In this document: piece after piece, positions 40,862-50,129 of the stretch
How positions within the stretch are numbered: position 1 is the stretch's first letter
How the letters are laid out: every line of letters begins with the position of its first letter
From: Rhodospirillaceae bacterium
GTDB taxonomy: Bacteria; Pseudomonadota; Alphaproteobacteria; Rhodospirillales; Rhodospirillaceae
NCBI GenBank assembly: GCA_029243545.1
Contig: JAQWRV010000003.1
Location: 62,001 to 126,000 of the forward strand
Direction: 5' to 3'
DNA length: 64,000 bases
Notes under the pieces: model-generated
What the model was told of the DNA's origin: nothing
The model's database searches: none
The model's input: only the letters and a program-made list of their open reading frames with translations
Made by a program: the position numbers and the translations under genes

Positions 40862-41707
40862 ATGAATATGACGCGGCTCTTTATACTCAGTTTTATGCTG
40901 ATCTCCGGACCAGCAGACGCGGTGGTGCCGCGCCGAATCGTCTCGATGAATCTGTGTGCTGATCAAATGGTGCTTCAATTGGCGGCGCCAGACACAGTCG
41001 TATCCGTCAGTTTTCTCACTGCTGATCCAGAAGAATCGCCTGTTGCGCATCTCACGGAAGGCCTAAATCTCAATGCGGGCCAGGCCGAGGAAGTGGTCGC
41101 TCTGGATCCCGATCTCATCGTCACCGGGCGCTATACGACCACGGCTGCAAAGATTTTGCTGCGCAGTCTCGACTATCCTGTCATCGAAGTAGACGTGCCG
41201 CTAACCTTCGCGGCCGTGCGCGCCACCTATCTCGCGTTAGGGGCAGCTCTTGGCCGTACCAGCCAGGCTGAGCAGCTCCTCGATACATTGGACCGCCGAT
41301 TTGCCGCCTTGGATCGGCGAGTCGGCGGAAGCAGGTTTGGCTCGATGCTTATTCTTGATGCCAATGGCTTTACCGTCGGCCGGCCCAGTTTGGTCGATCA
41401 GGTTTTGAGCCGGATCGGCCTGATCAATATCGCGGTGCAACTCGATGTTGGCGATTTCGGACAAGTTACGATGGAAGCGGTGCTGATTGCCAAGCCCGAT
41501 CACCTCGTGCGTATGGCGTACCGGACAAATGCGCCGTCCCTGGCCAATCTCACTCTGTCCCATCCCGCTTTAGTTAAATATTTGGGGACAAAAGAAACGA
41601 TCTCCGTGCCTCAATCTTGGCTCAACTGCGGCGGCCCCTATCTCGCCTCAGCCGCTGAGAAGGTTCTGGATGCTATCGAAGTGCGTCAACAGGCAAGCGA
41701 GCAATGA
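40862..41707 (+). CDS. btuF: Periplasmic cobalamin-binding protein
   Basis: A 281-residue class III binding protein with a signal peptide (FILSFMLISGPADA). It starts its fold with RIVSMNLCADQMVLQLA, followed by GLNLNAGQAEEVVALDPDLIVTGRY (about 63-87). The helix-linked lobe structure is usual for B12 and iron-siderophore binders. Position between the outer-membrane receptor and the FecCD-type permease assigns it to B12. Its stop overlaps the permease start by 4 bp (ATGA), a translational coupling. Confidence 0.9.
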   Translation: MNMTRLFILSFMLISGPADAVVPRRIVSMNLCADQMVLQLAAPDTVVSVSFLTADPEESPVAHLTEGLNLNAGQAEEVVALDPDLIVTGRYTTTAAKILLRSLDYPVIEVDVPLTFAAVRATYLALGAALGRTSQAEQLLDTLDRRFAALDRRVGGSRFGSMLILDANGFTVGRPSLVDQVLSRIGLINIAVQLDVGDFGQVTMEAVLIAKPDHLVRMAYRTNAPSLANLTLSHPALVKYLGTKETISVPQSWLNCGGPYLASAAEKVLDAIEVRQQASEQ

Positions 41708-42735
41708 GTTCAGCAATCTTCAAGGTTAATTCGACTGGACGCGGGCGGCCGCAAGCCATACTGCTCAGCGTCCTGGCCGTGATGGTTGTTGTATTATCGG
41801 TGGTTTCGTTGTTCACCGGGCGTCTTGGCTTTGGTGGCATCGCGGATCTCCTTACATTGCGCGCGGCCGACCCTGAAACCTTTCGGATCTTGCTTATTGA
41901 AATTCGGTTGCCACGTACGTTTTTGGCCCTCACCGTCGGCGCGACCCTTGGGCTCTCCGGTGCTGTCCTACAGGGCCTGCTGCGCAATCCGTTAGCGGAA
42001 CCGTTTATTCTTGGCGCGTCCAGTTCGGCCGCACTTGGCGCTGTCATCGTGTTCTATTTTGGCATCGCCGGAGGGTCTGCTTTGGCAACCCCCCTCGGTG
42101 GCGTTGCCGGGGCTATGGTGGCGACTGCACTTCTTCTATCGCTTGGTGGCCGCATGCAGGAGCCTCTAACACTTATCCTTGCCGGTGTTGCGATCAACGC
42201 CCTGGCGGCAGCGTTGACCTCGCTGGCGTTGAATTTAGCGCCGAGTCCCTATGCGGCTCTTGAAATCGTGTTTTGGATTCTCGGATCCTTTGCTGACCGG
42301 AGCTTGGAGCACGTCGTTTTTGCGGTGCCTCTCATGGTGATCGGATGGGTGCTGCTGTTTTCCACATGGCGTTGCCTTGACGCTCTGACTCTGGGTGAGG
42401 ATGCAGCAGCATCTCTTGGCTTTAACCTTGCGGCTATCAAAATAAGAGCCATACTCGGCTGCGCGTTTGCTGTCGGTGCGGCAGTGGCGACGACAGGCGT
42501 CATCAGCTTTGTCGGGCTTGTAGTGCCGCATATATTGCGCCCTCTCGTCGGTTACCGGCCAAGCCGGTTGCTGCCGTCTAGCATGCTTGGTGGTGCGGCG
42601 TTGATGCTTGCCGCTGACATCGGTGTGCGGCTGATTGATACACAACTCGAACTAAAGATTGGCGTTCTCACGGCACTCATCGGCACACCATTTTTCTTTC
42701 ATCTCTTGTTGGTCATACGGCGGAGTGGGTCATGA
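41704..42735 (+). CDS. btuC: Cobalamin ABC transporter permease (FecCD family)
   Basis: A 343-residue permease with about ten predicted helices. The conserved EIRLPRTFLALTVGATLGLSGAVLQGLLRNPLAEPFILG (about 73-111) and late GVISFVGLVVPHILRPLVGYRPSRLLPSSMLGGAALMLAAD are FecCD signatures; GLVVPH is the coupling region that meets BtuD. It imports cobalamin across the inner membrane as a homodimer. Overlaps btuF and btuD by 4 bp each. Confidence 0.92.
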   Translation: MSSAIFKVNSTGRGRPQAILLSVLAVMVVVLSVVSLFTGRLGFGGIADLLTLRAADPETFRILLIEIRLPRTFLALTVGATLGLSGAVLQGLLRNPLAEPFILGASSSAALGAVIVFYFGIAGGSALATPLGGVAGAMVATALLLSLGGRMQEPLTLILAGVAINALAAALTSLALNLAPSPYAALEIVFWILGSFADRSLEHVVFAVPLMVIGWVLLFSTWRCLDALTLGEDAAASLGFNLAAIKIRAILGCAFAVGAAVATTGVISFVGLVVPHILRPLVGYRPSRLLPSSMLGGAALMLAADIGVRLIDTQLELKIGVLTALIGTPFFFHLLLVIRRSGS

Positions 42736-43520
42736 TGGATTCAGCCTTGCTCCAGGCACGCAAAGTGACTGTCGGATATGATGGGTCTCCGGTATTGAAC
42801 CAGGTGGCGCTAAGTGTCGGTTCGGGTTCCCTTATCGGTTTGATCGGTCCCAATGGGGCGGGCAAGACCACTTTGATTAAAGTGCTGTCTGGACTGCTCG
42901 CACCAACCGCTGGCCAGGTTTTTCTTGATGGGAAACCTCTAGCGGCCTGGGGTCGGGATGCGCGGGCACGGGCCGTTGGATATCTTTCGCAAAGCCGCTT
43001 GGTACACTGGCCAGTCACAGTGGAACGCCTGGTTTTGCTGGGTCGATTGCCGCACCGTGGTCCATGGGATCGATTGTCAGACGAAGATGCAACTGCAGTT
43101 GATACAGCACTCCTCGCCACCGATGTGGAGTCTCTTCGTCATCGCACTGTCACAACACTGTCTGGGGGAGAACTGGCGCGGGTCTTGCTGGCCCGTGTTT
43201 TGGCGGGTGGGCCTAAGGTATTGCTGGCTGATGAGCCCGTCTCTGGCTTGGACCCTGGTCATCGGTTGCAAGTGCTTGAGGGGTTGCGGTCGTTGGCGCG
43301 CCGCGGATGTCTTGTGATGGTGGTCATGCATGATTTGACTCTGGCGTCGCGCTTCTGTGACCGCCTGGTCCTGTTGGATCATGGCCGGCTGATTGCTGAT
43401 GGTTCAGTCGATGAGGTGCTCCATATGGACCGTCTCGCATCGGTTTATGGTGTAGATGCCGTATCTGTAACGCGAGGTGACGAGCAGGCGATATTGCCTT
43501 GGAATCAGGTTCCAGGTTAG
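42732..43520 (+). CDS. btuD: Cobalamin ABC transporter ATPase
   Basis: A 262-residue ATPase with Walker A GPNGAGKTTL (about 38-47), Q-loop YLSQSR, signature LSGGELARVLLARVLA (about 140-155), Walker B VLLADEPVSGLDPG and the switch His in MVVMHDLTLA. It powers the BtuC dimer. The reading frame starts within the btuC stop (ATGA overlap). Last gene of the riboswitch-controlled operon; 64 bp further on lies the convergent tRNA-Ala. Confidence 0.92.
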   Translation: MMDSALLQARKVTVGYDGSPVLNQVALSVGSGSLIGLIGPNGAGKTTLIKVLSGLLAPTAGQVFLDGKPLAAWGRDARARAVGYLSQSRLVHWPVTVERLVLLGRLPHRGPWDRLSDEDATAVDTALLATDVESLRHRTVTTLSGGELARVLLARVLAGGPKVLLADEPVSGLDPGHRLQVLEGLRSLARRGCLVMVVMHDLTLASRFCDRLVLLDHGRLIADGSVDEVLHMDRLASVYGVDAVSVTRGDEQAILPWNQVPG

Positions 43521-43584
43521 CGACTCTGCGGGCTATACCAACGCCAGGCATATGGACCGTGATGTCCGCAATTGAAATGAATGG

Positions 43585-43657
<73 letters not shown>

Positions 43658-43789
43658 AATTTTTGCTGGGATGGACGAGCACGCTAGTATGTCTCATCCA
43701 AGCGGGGCGGACCTTAGGCAGTTCATCTTTACCCTTCAAGGGAAAAATATTTTGATTCCCGATAAGAGTACGTGCGTATTTGCGCCGGC

Positions 43790-44128
43790 TTAGACAGGGG
43801 TGTTTTTTGGCGAGTCTATGGGCCCAATAACGCCCCCGACATCATCATCATCATTGCCGAGCAGAGCATCATCCTCGTCATCGCCACCGGCTTCGATATC
43901 GTCTATATCTTCAGTGGCATCAGAATCACCGTCTTTTCTCGCTTCCGGCGCAGCGCTCTTTAGCGCCGGTTTGGGTGCAGCCGTTGCCGTTTTCTTAGCC
44001 GTAAACTTTTTTGGCCGCTCATTTTCGGCACCACATTTAGGGCACAGTGCCGGCATTTTATTTAGGTCGTAATAGCGTGCCCCGCAGCTGGAGCATGGTA
44101 GTTTTTTACCAAGGTCAACCTTACCCAC
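43790..44128 (-). CDS. TIGR02300-family zinc-ribbon protein
   Basis: A 112-residue protein. The N-terminal zinc ribbon CSSCGARYYDLNKMPALCPKCG (Cys at about 12, 15, 29 and 32) carries the FYDLN-like motif that defines this alphaproteobacterial family. A Lys/Ala-rich linker and a strongly acidic C-terminus (EDIDDIEAGGDDEDD) follow. The function is unknown; nucleic-acid or protein binding is plausible from the ribbon and charge pattern. It sits between tRNA-Ala and aroA, its usual neighbourhood in alphaproteobacteria, and is divergent from aroA. Confidence 0.9.
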   Translation of the reverse strand: MGKVDLGKKLPCSSCGARYYDLNKMPALCPKCGAENERPKKFTAKKTATAAPKPALKSAAPEARKDGDSDATEDIDDIEAGGDDEDDALLGNDDDDVGGVIGPIDSPKNTPV

Positions 44129-44378
44129 TGATGTTGTCTCCTGTTATGCTGGCCTGGCCACTGCGTGTAATGGGCAGGCCGCCGATGGCTTCGTTAAAAT
44201 CTATTCAGGAAGCGCATTAGCCAAATTAGAGCGGTGCTGTCAAAACCTATTATTCATTTTTCTAACGATTTGTGGCCCGGCTAGGTTTCAACGCGGCTCT
44301 GTGTTAAGACGCCGCAGCCTCTGGCGCGCCTCTTGAGGCCAGTAAGGCCGCCTATAAATAGCCGTTTTCAGATGCGAC

Positions 44379-45767
44379 ATGATGACCACGCCGAATAATC
44401 AAATCACGATGTCAATCCGGTCGTCGGGGCTGCGCGGAGAGATCCGATGCCCAGGCGATAAATCCATTTCTCATCGCGCCTTGATATTTGGTGGGCTCGC
44501 CGTCGGGCCAACGACCATTGAGGGTTTGTTAGAAGGCGAAGATGTTCTCAACACGGTTAAGGCCCTGGAAGCTCTAGGCGTTTCAATCGAATGGCCCGAC
44601 CAGCTTGATGGCAACGGTGTCTGGACCATTCACGGCCGCGGTGTTGGGGGCCTTGCCGAGCCTGAGACGGCGCTCGACATGGGCAATTCTGGCACGGGCG
44701 CGCGGCTCCTCCTCGGAGTCCTTGCATCGCACCCGCTATCGGCTGTGGTCACCGGTGACGCGTCCTTGAGCCGGCGGCCAATGGAACGAGTCACTGCGCC
44801 GTTGAGCCGCATGGGCGCAAAGTTTGAATGTCGCGGGGCAGGGCTGATGCCGATCATGGTGATCGGTACCGGTGACCCTATCCCGTTAATTTATGAAAGC
44901 CCGGTCGCATCCGCCCAGGTGAAATCTGCCATTCTTTTGGCTGGCCTCCATGCGCGCGGTTCGACGACGGTCATTGAACCGGCGCCAACCCGCGACCACA
45001 CAGAACGTATGTTGCGTCATTTTGGTGCCAAGGTTGAGACGATGCCGGTAAAAGAGAATGCAGCCGCATCGTCCGTCACAGTCACCGGCCTGCCTGAACT
45101 CAGCGGGCAAAGGGTTGCCGTTCCGGGAGACCCCTCCTCGGCGGCATTTCTTGTAGTGGCTGCTCTAATCACAGAGGGGTCGGATATAATCCTGAAAAAT
45201 GTGGGCCTTAATCCCTTGCGGACGGGCTTGTTTAGCACTTTGCAGGAAATGGGTGCTGATATCACAATCACTAACACTCGCGAAGAAGCCGGTGAGCCTG
45301 TCGGTGATCTCCAGGTTCGCTCTAGTCAATTACGGGGCATATCGGTGCCAGCTGAGCGGGCGCCGTCAATGATTGATGAGTACCCCATCCTCGCAGTTGC
45401 TGCGGCTTATGCTGACGGTGACACACGCATGGACGGCTTAAGCGAGCTGAGGGTTAAGGAAACAGACCGCCTTGCCGCTATTGCTGATGGGCTTGCAGCT
45501 TGCGGTGTTGAAGCGTTCATCGAAAGTGACGCCCTCATCGTTAAGGGGCGCAATGGCCAGGTGCCCGGCAATGCTGTTGTCGCCGTTCATCTTGATCACC
45601 GCATCGCCATGTCTTTCTTGGTGCTAGGCATAGCCGCAGAAAAGCCTGTTAGCGTCGACGATGATCAGGCCATAGCGACCAGCTATCCAGATTTTATCAG
45701 TCACATGAGTGCTATTGGGGCGACTCTGATCAAGGCTGATCGGACTGATGTGGACGTAAATACGTGA
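44379..45767 (+). CDS. aroA: 5-enolpyruvylshikimate-3-phosphate synthase
   Basis: A 462-residue shikimate-pathway enzyme joining PEP to shikimate-3-phosphate. Motifs are CPGDKSISHRALIFGGLA (about 25-42), LDMGNSGTGARLLLG, GDASLSRRPMERV, SPVASAQVKSAILLAGL (about 171-187), TRDHTERML, and RAPSMIDEYPILAVAAA and LDHRIAMSFLVLG. The overall pattern is class II-like (CP4-type), but Gly holds the place of the CP4 Ala beside the PEP site, and NPLR replaces NPTR. It overlaps cmk by 4 bp. The TIGR02300 gene is divergent, 250 bp away; that gap shows no gene. Confidence 0.95.
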   Translation: MMTTPNNQITMSIRSSGLRGEIRCPGDKSISHRALIFGGLAVGPTTIEGLLEGEDVLNTVKALEALGVSIEWPDQLDGNGVWTIHGRGVGGLAEPETALDMGNSGTGARLLLGVLASHPLSAVVTGDASLSRRPMERVTAPLSRMGAKFECRGAGLMPIMVIGTGDPIPLIYESPVASAQVKSAILLAGLHARGSTTVIEPAPTRDHTERMLRHFGAKVETMPVKENAAASSVTVTGLPELSGQRVAVPGDPSSAAFLVVAALITEGSDIILKNVGLNPLRTGLFSTLQEMGADITITNTREEAGEPVGDLQVRSSQLRGISVPAERAPSMIDEYPILAVAAAYADGDTRMDGLSELRVKETDRLAAIADGLAACGVEAFIESDALIVKGRNGQVPGNAVVAVHLDHRIAMSFLVLGIAAEKPVSVDDDQAIATSYPDFISHMSAIGATLIKADRTDVDVNT

Positions 45768-46423
45768 ACGCTAGTTCAAAGGTGATCATCGCCATCGATG
45801 GCCCGGCAGCATCAGGCAAAGGGACTTTGGCCAGGCGTCTCGCGGCGCATCTCGGGCTTCGATACCTGGATACGGGCAGCCTCTACCGGGCCATAGGATT
45901 GACGGTTCTAAAGGCCGGGCAAGACCCCACCAATGAAGCGCAGGCTCTGGCGGCTGCCAAAATCCTAAATCTTGACGCATTTTCTGCAGAGGAGCTGCGC
46001 AGTGAAGTCGCAGGTGTAGCCGCCTCTCATGTCGCTTTTCTCAAGCCGGTCCGCGCGGAATTGCTGGATTTCCAGAGGAAATTTGCCGAAGAGCCTGGTC
46101 CAGACGTTAAAGGGGCTATCCTCGACGGCCGGGATATAGGGACGGTTGTCTGCAAAGACACGGCTGACGTCAAAATCTTTGTCGAGGCCAGTTTGGAAAC
46201 CAGAATTCAAAGGCGAATCAAGGAGTTGCAGGATCGCGGCGAATCCTTTAAAGAACGCCACGTTCAAGCCGATATGGAGGCCCGAGACAAACGTGACCGA
46301 GATCGCTCGGTTGCTCCGCTTAAACCGGCGGATGATGCGTGGCTTCTTGATACGAGCACATTGAACGCGGATGAGGCCTTTGCAGTGGCGCTGGCCCACA
46401 TCCAAGAGACCGGTACCCTTTAA
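45764..46423 (+). CDS. cmk: Cytidylate kinase
   Basis: A 219-residue nucleoside-monophosphate kinase that phosphorylates CMP and dCMP. The P-loop is DGPAASGKGTLARRL (about 12-26), then GLRYLDTGSLYRAIGL, and the lid region is RIQRRIKELQDRGESF with Arg and Lys for phosphate contact. DGRDIGTVV is the conserved substrate loop. It starts within the aroA stop (4-bp overlap) and precedes rpsA, the classical cmk-rpsA arrangement. Confidence 0.95.
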   Translation: MNASSKVIIAIDGPAASGKGTLARRLAAHLGLRYLDTGSLYRAIGLTVLKAGQDPTNEAQALAAAKILNLDAFSAEELRSEVAGVAASHVAFLKPVRAELLDFQRKFAEEPGPDVKGAILDGRDIGTVVCKDTADVKIFVEASLETRIQRRIKELQDRGESFKERHVQADMEARDKRDRDRSVAPLKPADDAWLLDTSTLNADEAFAVALAHIQETGTL

Positions 46424-46584
46424 GTAAGTTTCCCAATAAAGGCACCGCCCCGTTGTAGAGACGCAGAAAATGCGTCCATGGGCTTGTTTGGTGCCTCGAC
46501 TGCGGTAAATCCAGAATGTTCTGGGTCCGCACAAGACCGCCGGATCCAACCGGCTGGCAAGGCGCAGAAAGAAAGGAACGCTCC

Positions 46585-48411
46585 ATGTCTGAAACGGCAA
46601 TGTCTGAACCTGCCCTCGCAGCGGCGACAGAGGATTTCGCCGCTCTCCTCGAAGAATCTTTCCACGGTAATGACGGAATTGAAGGCGCTGTAATCAAAGG
46701 TACAGTGCTAAGCGTCGAAGGTGATTTTGCCCTCGTCGACGTCGGCCTCAAATCTGAAGGTCGTGTTCCCCTCCGCGAATTTGGCCGTGGCAACGAAGAT
46801 GCTCCAGCCGTCGGCGAAGCCGTTGATGTGTTTGTAGAGCGCTATGAAGACAAAGATGGTCTCATCTTATTGTCACGCGACAAAGCCCGGCGCGAAGAAG
46901 CGTGGGATGTTCTCGAAAAGCAATTTGACCAAACCAACGCGGTCCAAGGCGTTATCTTTGGCAGGGTCAAAGGCGGATTCACCGTCGATCTCAACGGCGC
47001 CGTAGCGTTCTTGCCGGGCAGTCAGGTAGACATCCGTCCGGTGCGCGACGCCAACCATTTGATGGGCGAGCCGCATGATTTTCAGATCCTTAAAATGGAT
47101 CGCGCCCGCGGCAATATCGTTGTTTCGCGCCGCGCTGTTTTGGAAGAAACCCGCGCCGCAGAACGTTCAAAGCTGATGGAAAACATGAGCGAAGGTCAGG
47201 TTCTCGAAGGGGTTGTCAAGAACATTACCGATTACGGCGCGTTCGTCGATCTCGGCGGTGTCGATGGTTTACTCCACGTTACGGATATCTCGTGGAAGCG
47301 CGTTAATCACCCCACAGAAGCGCTGAGTGTCGGCCAAACAGTCAATGTGCAGGTGATCCGCTTCAATGTGGAAACACAGCGTATTTCTCTGGGTATGAAG
47401 CAACTCGAAACCGACCCATGGGATGGCGTTTCTGTGAAGTATCCAGTCGGCACAAAATTCAACGGCCGAGTCACTAACATCACCGATTACGGCGCTTTTG
47501 TTGAGTTGGAAGCTGGTGTTGAGGGTTTGGTTCACGTCTCTGAAATGAGCTGGACCAAGAAGAACGTCCATCCGGGCAAAATCGTATCCACGAGCCAAGA
47601 AGTCGAAGTCATGATTTTGGATGTAGATCCTGAGAAACGCCGGATTTCCCTTGGTCTCAAGCAATGCATGGACAATCCATGGACGGCCTTTGAGGGCAAG
47701 TTCGAGGTCGACACGCTGGTTGAAGGCGAGATCAAGAACATCACCGAGTTTGGATTGTTTGTCGGCCTTGATGGCGACATCGACGGCATGGTGCATCTGT
47801 CTGACCTGTCATGGGACAAAGACGGAGAAGCAGCGGTTGCCGACTTCAAGAAAGGCGACATCGTAAAAGCTAAGATTCTCGATGTTGATATTGAGAAAGA
47901 ACGGATCAGTCTTGGTGTTAAACAGCTCACCGAAGATCCGTATGCAGAAGCCATGGGCGCACTCAAACGCGGTCAAATCGTAACCTGTGTGGTTAAGGCT
48001 GTTCTTGATGCCGGTCTCGAAGTGACCATCAACGAGGGTGTGACCGGATTCATCAAGAAAAACGAAATAGCCAAAGAGCGTTCCGAGCAAAGGCCAGACC
48101 GTTTTGCGGTGGGTGAAAAAGTGGATGCGCGTATCACGGCACTCGATGCCAAGACGCGTAAGCTGCAATTGTCCATCAAAGCCCGTGAAGTGGCAGAAGA
48201 AAAAGAAGCGATGGCCGAATATGGATCGACCGATTCGGGTGCGTCGCTGGGCGATATTCTCGGTGCCGCCCTTAAGCGCAAACAAGGTGACGATGACGAC
48301 GGGCCTGATGATGAGCCTGTAGCAAAAGAGCCTGTAGCAGATGAGCCTGTGGCAGATGAGCCAGAATCAAAAGAGAGCGCTGAATCGGAGGAAAAACCGG
48401 ACGCCTCGTAA
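46585..48411 (+). CDS. rpsA: Ribosomal protein S1
   Basis: A 608-residue protein with six S1/OB domains, seen as repeated segments: GTVLSVEGDFALVDVGLKSEG, GVIFGRVKGGFTVDLNGA, GVVKNITDYGAFVDLGGVDG, GRVTNITDYGAFVELEAG, GEIKNITEFGLFVGLDGD and CVVKAVLDAGLEVTI. It helps mRNA binding on the 30S subunit. The start is the ATG at MSETAMSEP, with AAAGGAA at the right spacing; the longer open frame upstream has no S1 character. An acidic repetitive tail, EPVAKEPVADEPVADEPESK, ends the protein, followed by an intrinsic terminator. Confidence 0.95.
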   Translation: MSETAMSEPALAAATEDFAALLEESFHGNDGIEGAVIKGTVLSVEGDFALVDVGLKSEGRVPLREFGRGNEDAPAVGEAVDVFVERYEDKDGLILLSRDKARREEAWDVLEKQFDQTNAVQGVIFGRVKGGFTVDLNGAVAFLPGSQVDIRPVRDANHLMGEPHDFQILKMDRARGNIVVSRRAVLEETRAAERSKLMENMSEGQVLEGVVKNITDYGAFVDLGGVDGLLHVTDISWKRVNHPTEALSVGQTVNVQVIRFNVETQRISLGMKQLETDPWDGVSVKYPVGTKFNGRVTNITDYGAFVELEAGVEGLVHVSEMSWTKKNVHPGKIVSTSQEVEVMILDVDPEKRRISLGLKQCMDNPWTAFEGKFEVDTLVEGEIKNITEFGLFVGLDGDIDGMVHLSDLSWDKDGEAAVADFKKGDIVKAKILDVDIEKERISLGVKQLTEDPYAEAMGALKRGQIVTCVVKAVLDAGLEVTINEGVTGFIKKNEIAKERSEQRPDRFAVGEKVDARITALDAKTRKLQLSIKAREVAEEKEAMAEYGSTDSGASLGDILGAALKRKQGDDDDGPDDEPVAKEPVADEPVADEPESKESAESEEKPDAS

Positions 48412-48432
48412 CCAGTTCCCAAATATGGGTAT

Positions 48433-48467
48433 GAAAACGCGCTCTCTTAGAGGGCGCGTTTTCTTTT
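48433..48467 (+). terminator. Intrinsic terminator after rpsA
   Basis: GAAAACGCGCTCT and AGAGGGCGCGTTTTC form a stem of about 13 pairs with one G-U pair and a tiny loop, followed by CTTTT. It lies 22 bp after the rpsA stop and closes the aroA-cmk-rpsA transcript before ihfB. Confidence 0.85.
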
Positions 48468-48588
48468 AATAATGGCAAAAAATGATTACAAATGAAAGAC
48501 TTAGACTTGACTCGGACGGGTCCAATTAGCATGCTTAATCCTCGTCAAAGGCCAAAAAAGCCACTGCAATAGGTAGGGATGCCAGGGG

Positions 48589-48924
48589 ATGACGAAATCC
48601 GAACTGATCGCATGTATCGCGGAACGCAATCCTCATTTGTTCCAACGCGATGTGGAACGCATTGTCAGTACAATTTTTGATGAGATCTCTGCAGCGCTCA
48701 GCCGTGGTGATCGTGTCGAGCTACGCGGGTTCGGCGCATTCTCCGTTAAGCACCGGGATTCGCGGGTCGGGCGTAATCCGCGCACAGGCGAAGCGGTTTC
48801 TGTTGCGGAGAAGGTAGTCCCTTATTTCAAGACCGGTAAGCAACTGCGTGATCTCCTCAATGGACCAGAACCGGCACCGGCACCGGCGGAGCCGGCTGCA
48901 GACCCAACACCCCCGGCTAGTTAA
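48589..48924 (+). CDS. ihfB: Integration host factor beta subunit
   Basis: A 111-residue nucleoid protein. [33 protein letters not shown] at the start and the DNA-arm region [30 protein letters not shown] (about 44-73), ending [15 protein letters not shown], identify IHF-beta. With IhfA it bends DNA at specific sites. The Pro/Ala-rich tail of about 17 residues ([13 protein letters not shown]) extends beyond the usual length of about 95. It follows rpsA, as in many proteobacteria, and is 22 bp upstream of lapA. Confidence 0.93.
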   Translation: MTKSELIACIAERNPHLFQRDVERIVSTIFDEISAALSRGDRVELRGFGAFSVKHRDSRVGRNPRTGEAVSVAEKVVPYFKTGKQLRDLLNGPEPAPAPAEPAADPTPPAS

Positions 48925-48946
48925 ATAACTGGTTTAAGGCGGCCTC

Positions 48947-49288
48947 ATGCGACTCATAACCTGGATCATCGGCATGGCTGTGGCCCTCGTGACGGTTCTC
49001 TTCGCAGTGTCCAACCGGGACGCCATTTCAGTTACGCTTTGGCCCTTTCCGTTAGCCATTGATCTCGGTTTGTACGCCATCGTGCTGTTCAGTGTTTTCG
49101 CCGGATTTTTAGTGGGTGCCCTCGTTACTTGGGTAGCTGCCGGCAAACACCGGCGGCGGGTTCGCCGCCAAAAATCTGAGACTAGGTCCTTGGAAAATGA
49201 ACTCGATGACCTTAGAAGCCGCCTGGGCCACCAGGCTGAAAAAGCTCTAAATAAGACACCAAACTCTTCTGTGGACAAAGCCGCCTAA
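48947..49288 (+). CDS. lapA: LapA-family (DUF1049) inner-membrane protein
   Basis: A 113-residue protein with two membrane helices (LITWIIGMAVALVTVLFAV and LGLYAIVLFSVFAGFLVGALVTWVAAG). A short periplasmic loop ISVTLWPFPLAID lies between them, and a cytosolic coiled coil (RRQKSETRSLENELDDLRSRLGHQAEK) ends it. DUF1049/LapA proteins help LPS assembly with LapB and control of LpxC in enterobacteria; the alphaproteobacterial role is inferred. It sits between ihfB and pyrF, the common order. Confidence 0.85.
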   Translation: MRLITWIIGMAVALVTVLFAVSNRDAISVTLWPFPLAIDLGLYAIVLFSVFAGFLVGALVTWVAAGKHRRRVRRQKSETRSLENELDDLRSRLGHQAEKALNKTPNSSVDKAA

Positions 49289-49376
49289 TCCTTTCCGGTA
49301 CACGGCTTGATCACCAAACGCCCGCGCCGCATAGTGGCGCGACTTTGACCGGCCCCCTTATCGGGAGTGTTTCATC

Positions 49377-50108
49377 ATGGCCAATGCAGACAAAAAAGTG
49401 CGCAACCCGATTTTTTGTGCAGTCGATACCGCTGACCTCGGTGTTGCGACCACATGGGCCGCGCGAATCGGTGACCACGTTGGTGGAATCAAACTCGGCC
49501 TGGAATTTATTTCGGCGCACGGTCCGAAAGGCGTTGCGCAAGTCATGAAGGCGTCGGACCTGCCCGTTTTTCTCGACGTCAAATTTCACGATATCCCGAA
49601 CACTGTTGCCGGTGCTGTGCGGGCGATTACTGCCGTAAAACCGTTCATTCTAAATGTACACGCGGGGGGCGGACACGACATGATGCGCGCAGCCGCCGAT
49701 GCTGCCACCGAGGCTGCCTACGAACATGTTGTAACCAGACCTTTGGTCATCGGAGTAACCGTACTGACCAGCTTAGGTGACGCTGACCTGGTTGAGGTCG
49801 GCGTTGATGCTGTGGCCAATGATCAAGCGCTTCGCCTCGCTGTGCTGGCGAAAGAATCTGGCCTGGACGGTGTCGTTTGCTCACCGCGTGAAGCGGCTCG
49901 CATTCGGGCGGAATGCGGTCCCAACTTCAAGCTCATCACTCCTGGCGTGCGGCCTGACTGGGCGGCGAAAAACGACCAGAAACGCGTCATGACACCCGAG
50001 CAGGCCGTTGCTGAGGGGGCAGACTATCTTGTGATCGGGCGCCCCATTACGGCCTCTAACGACCCGGCCGCTGCGGCACAGCGCATCGTGACAGCGCTAG
50101 CTGCGTAA
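49377..50108 (+). CDS. pyrF: Orotidine 5'-phosphate decarboxylase
   Basis: A 243-residue TIM-barrel enzyme that makes UMP from OMP. The first strand is IFCAVDTADLGVATTWAARIGDHVGGIKLGLEF, and the catalytic motif is PVFLDVKFHDIPNTVAGAV (about 62-80, with the Asp-Lys-x-x-Asp set). The phosphate loop lies in ITPGVRPDWA and YLVIGRPIT. Followed 21 bp later by trpF. Confidence 0.95.
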   Translation: MANADKKVRNPIFCAVDTADLGVATTWAARIGDHVGGIKLGLEFISAHGPKGVAQVMKASDLPVFLDVKFHDIPNTVAGAVRAITAVKPFILNVHAGGGHDMMRAAADAATEAAYEHVVTRPLVIGVTVLTSLGDADLVEVGVDAVANDQALRLAVLAKESGLDGVVCSPREAARIRAECGPNFKLITPGVRPDWAAKNDQKRVMTPEQAVAEGADYLVIGRPITASNDPAAAAQRIVTALAA

Positions 50109-50129
50109 AGACGAGCAGCACCTATACCC

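Noticed and set aside
48310-48380. Short direct repeats that might suggest a CRISPR-like array
   Set aside because: They are in-frame codons of the rpsA acidic tail, only 15-base units without unique spacers.
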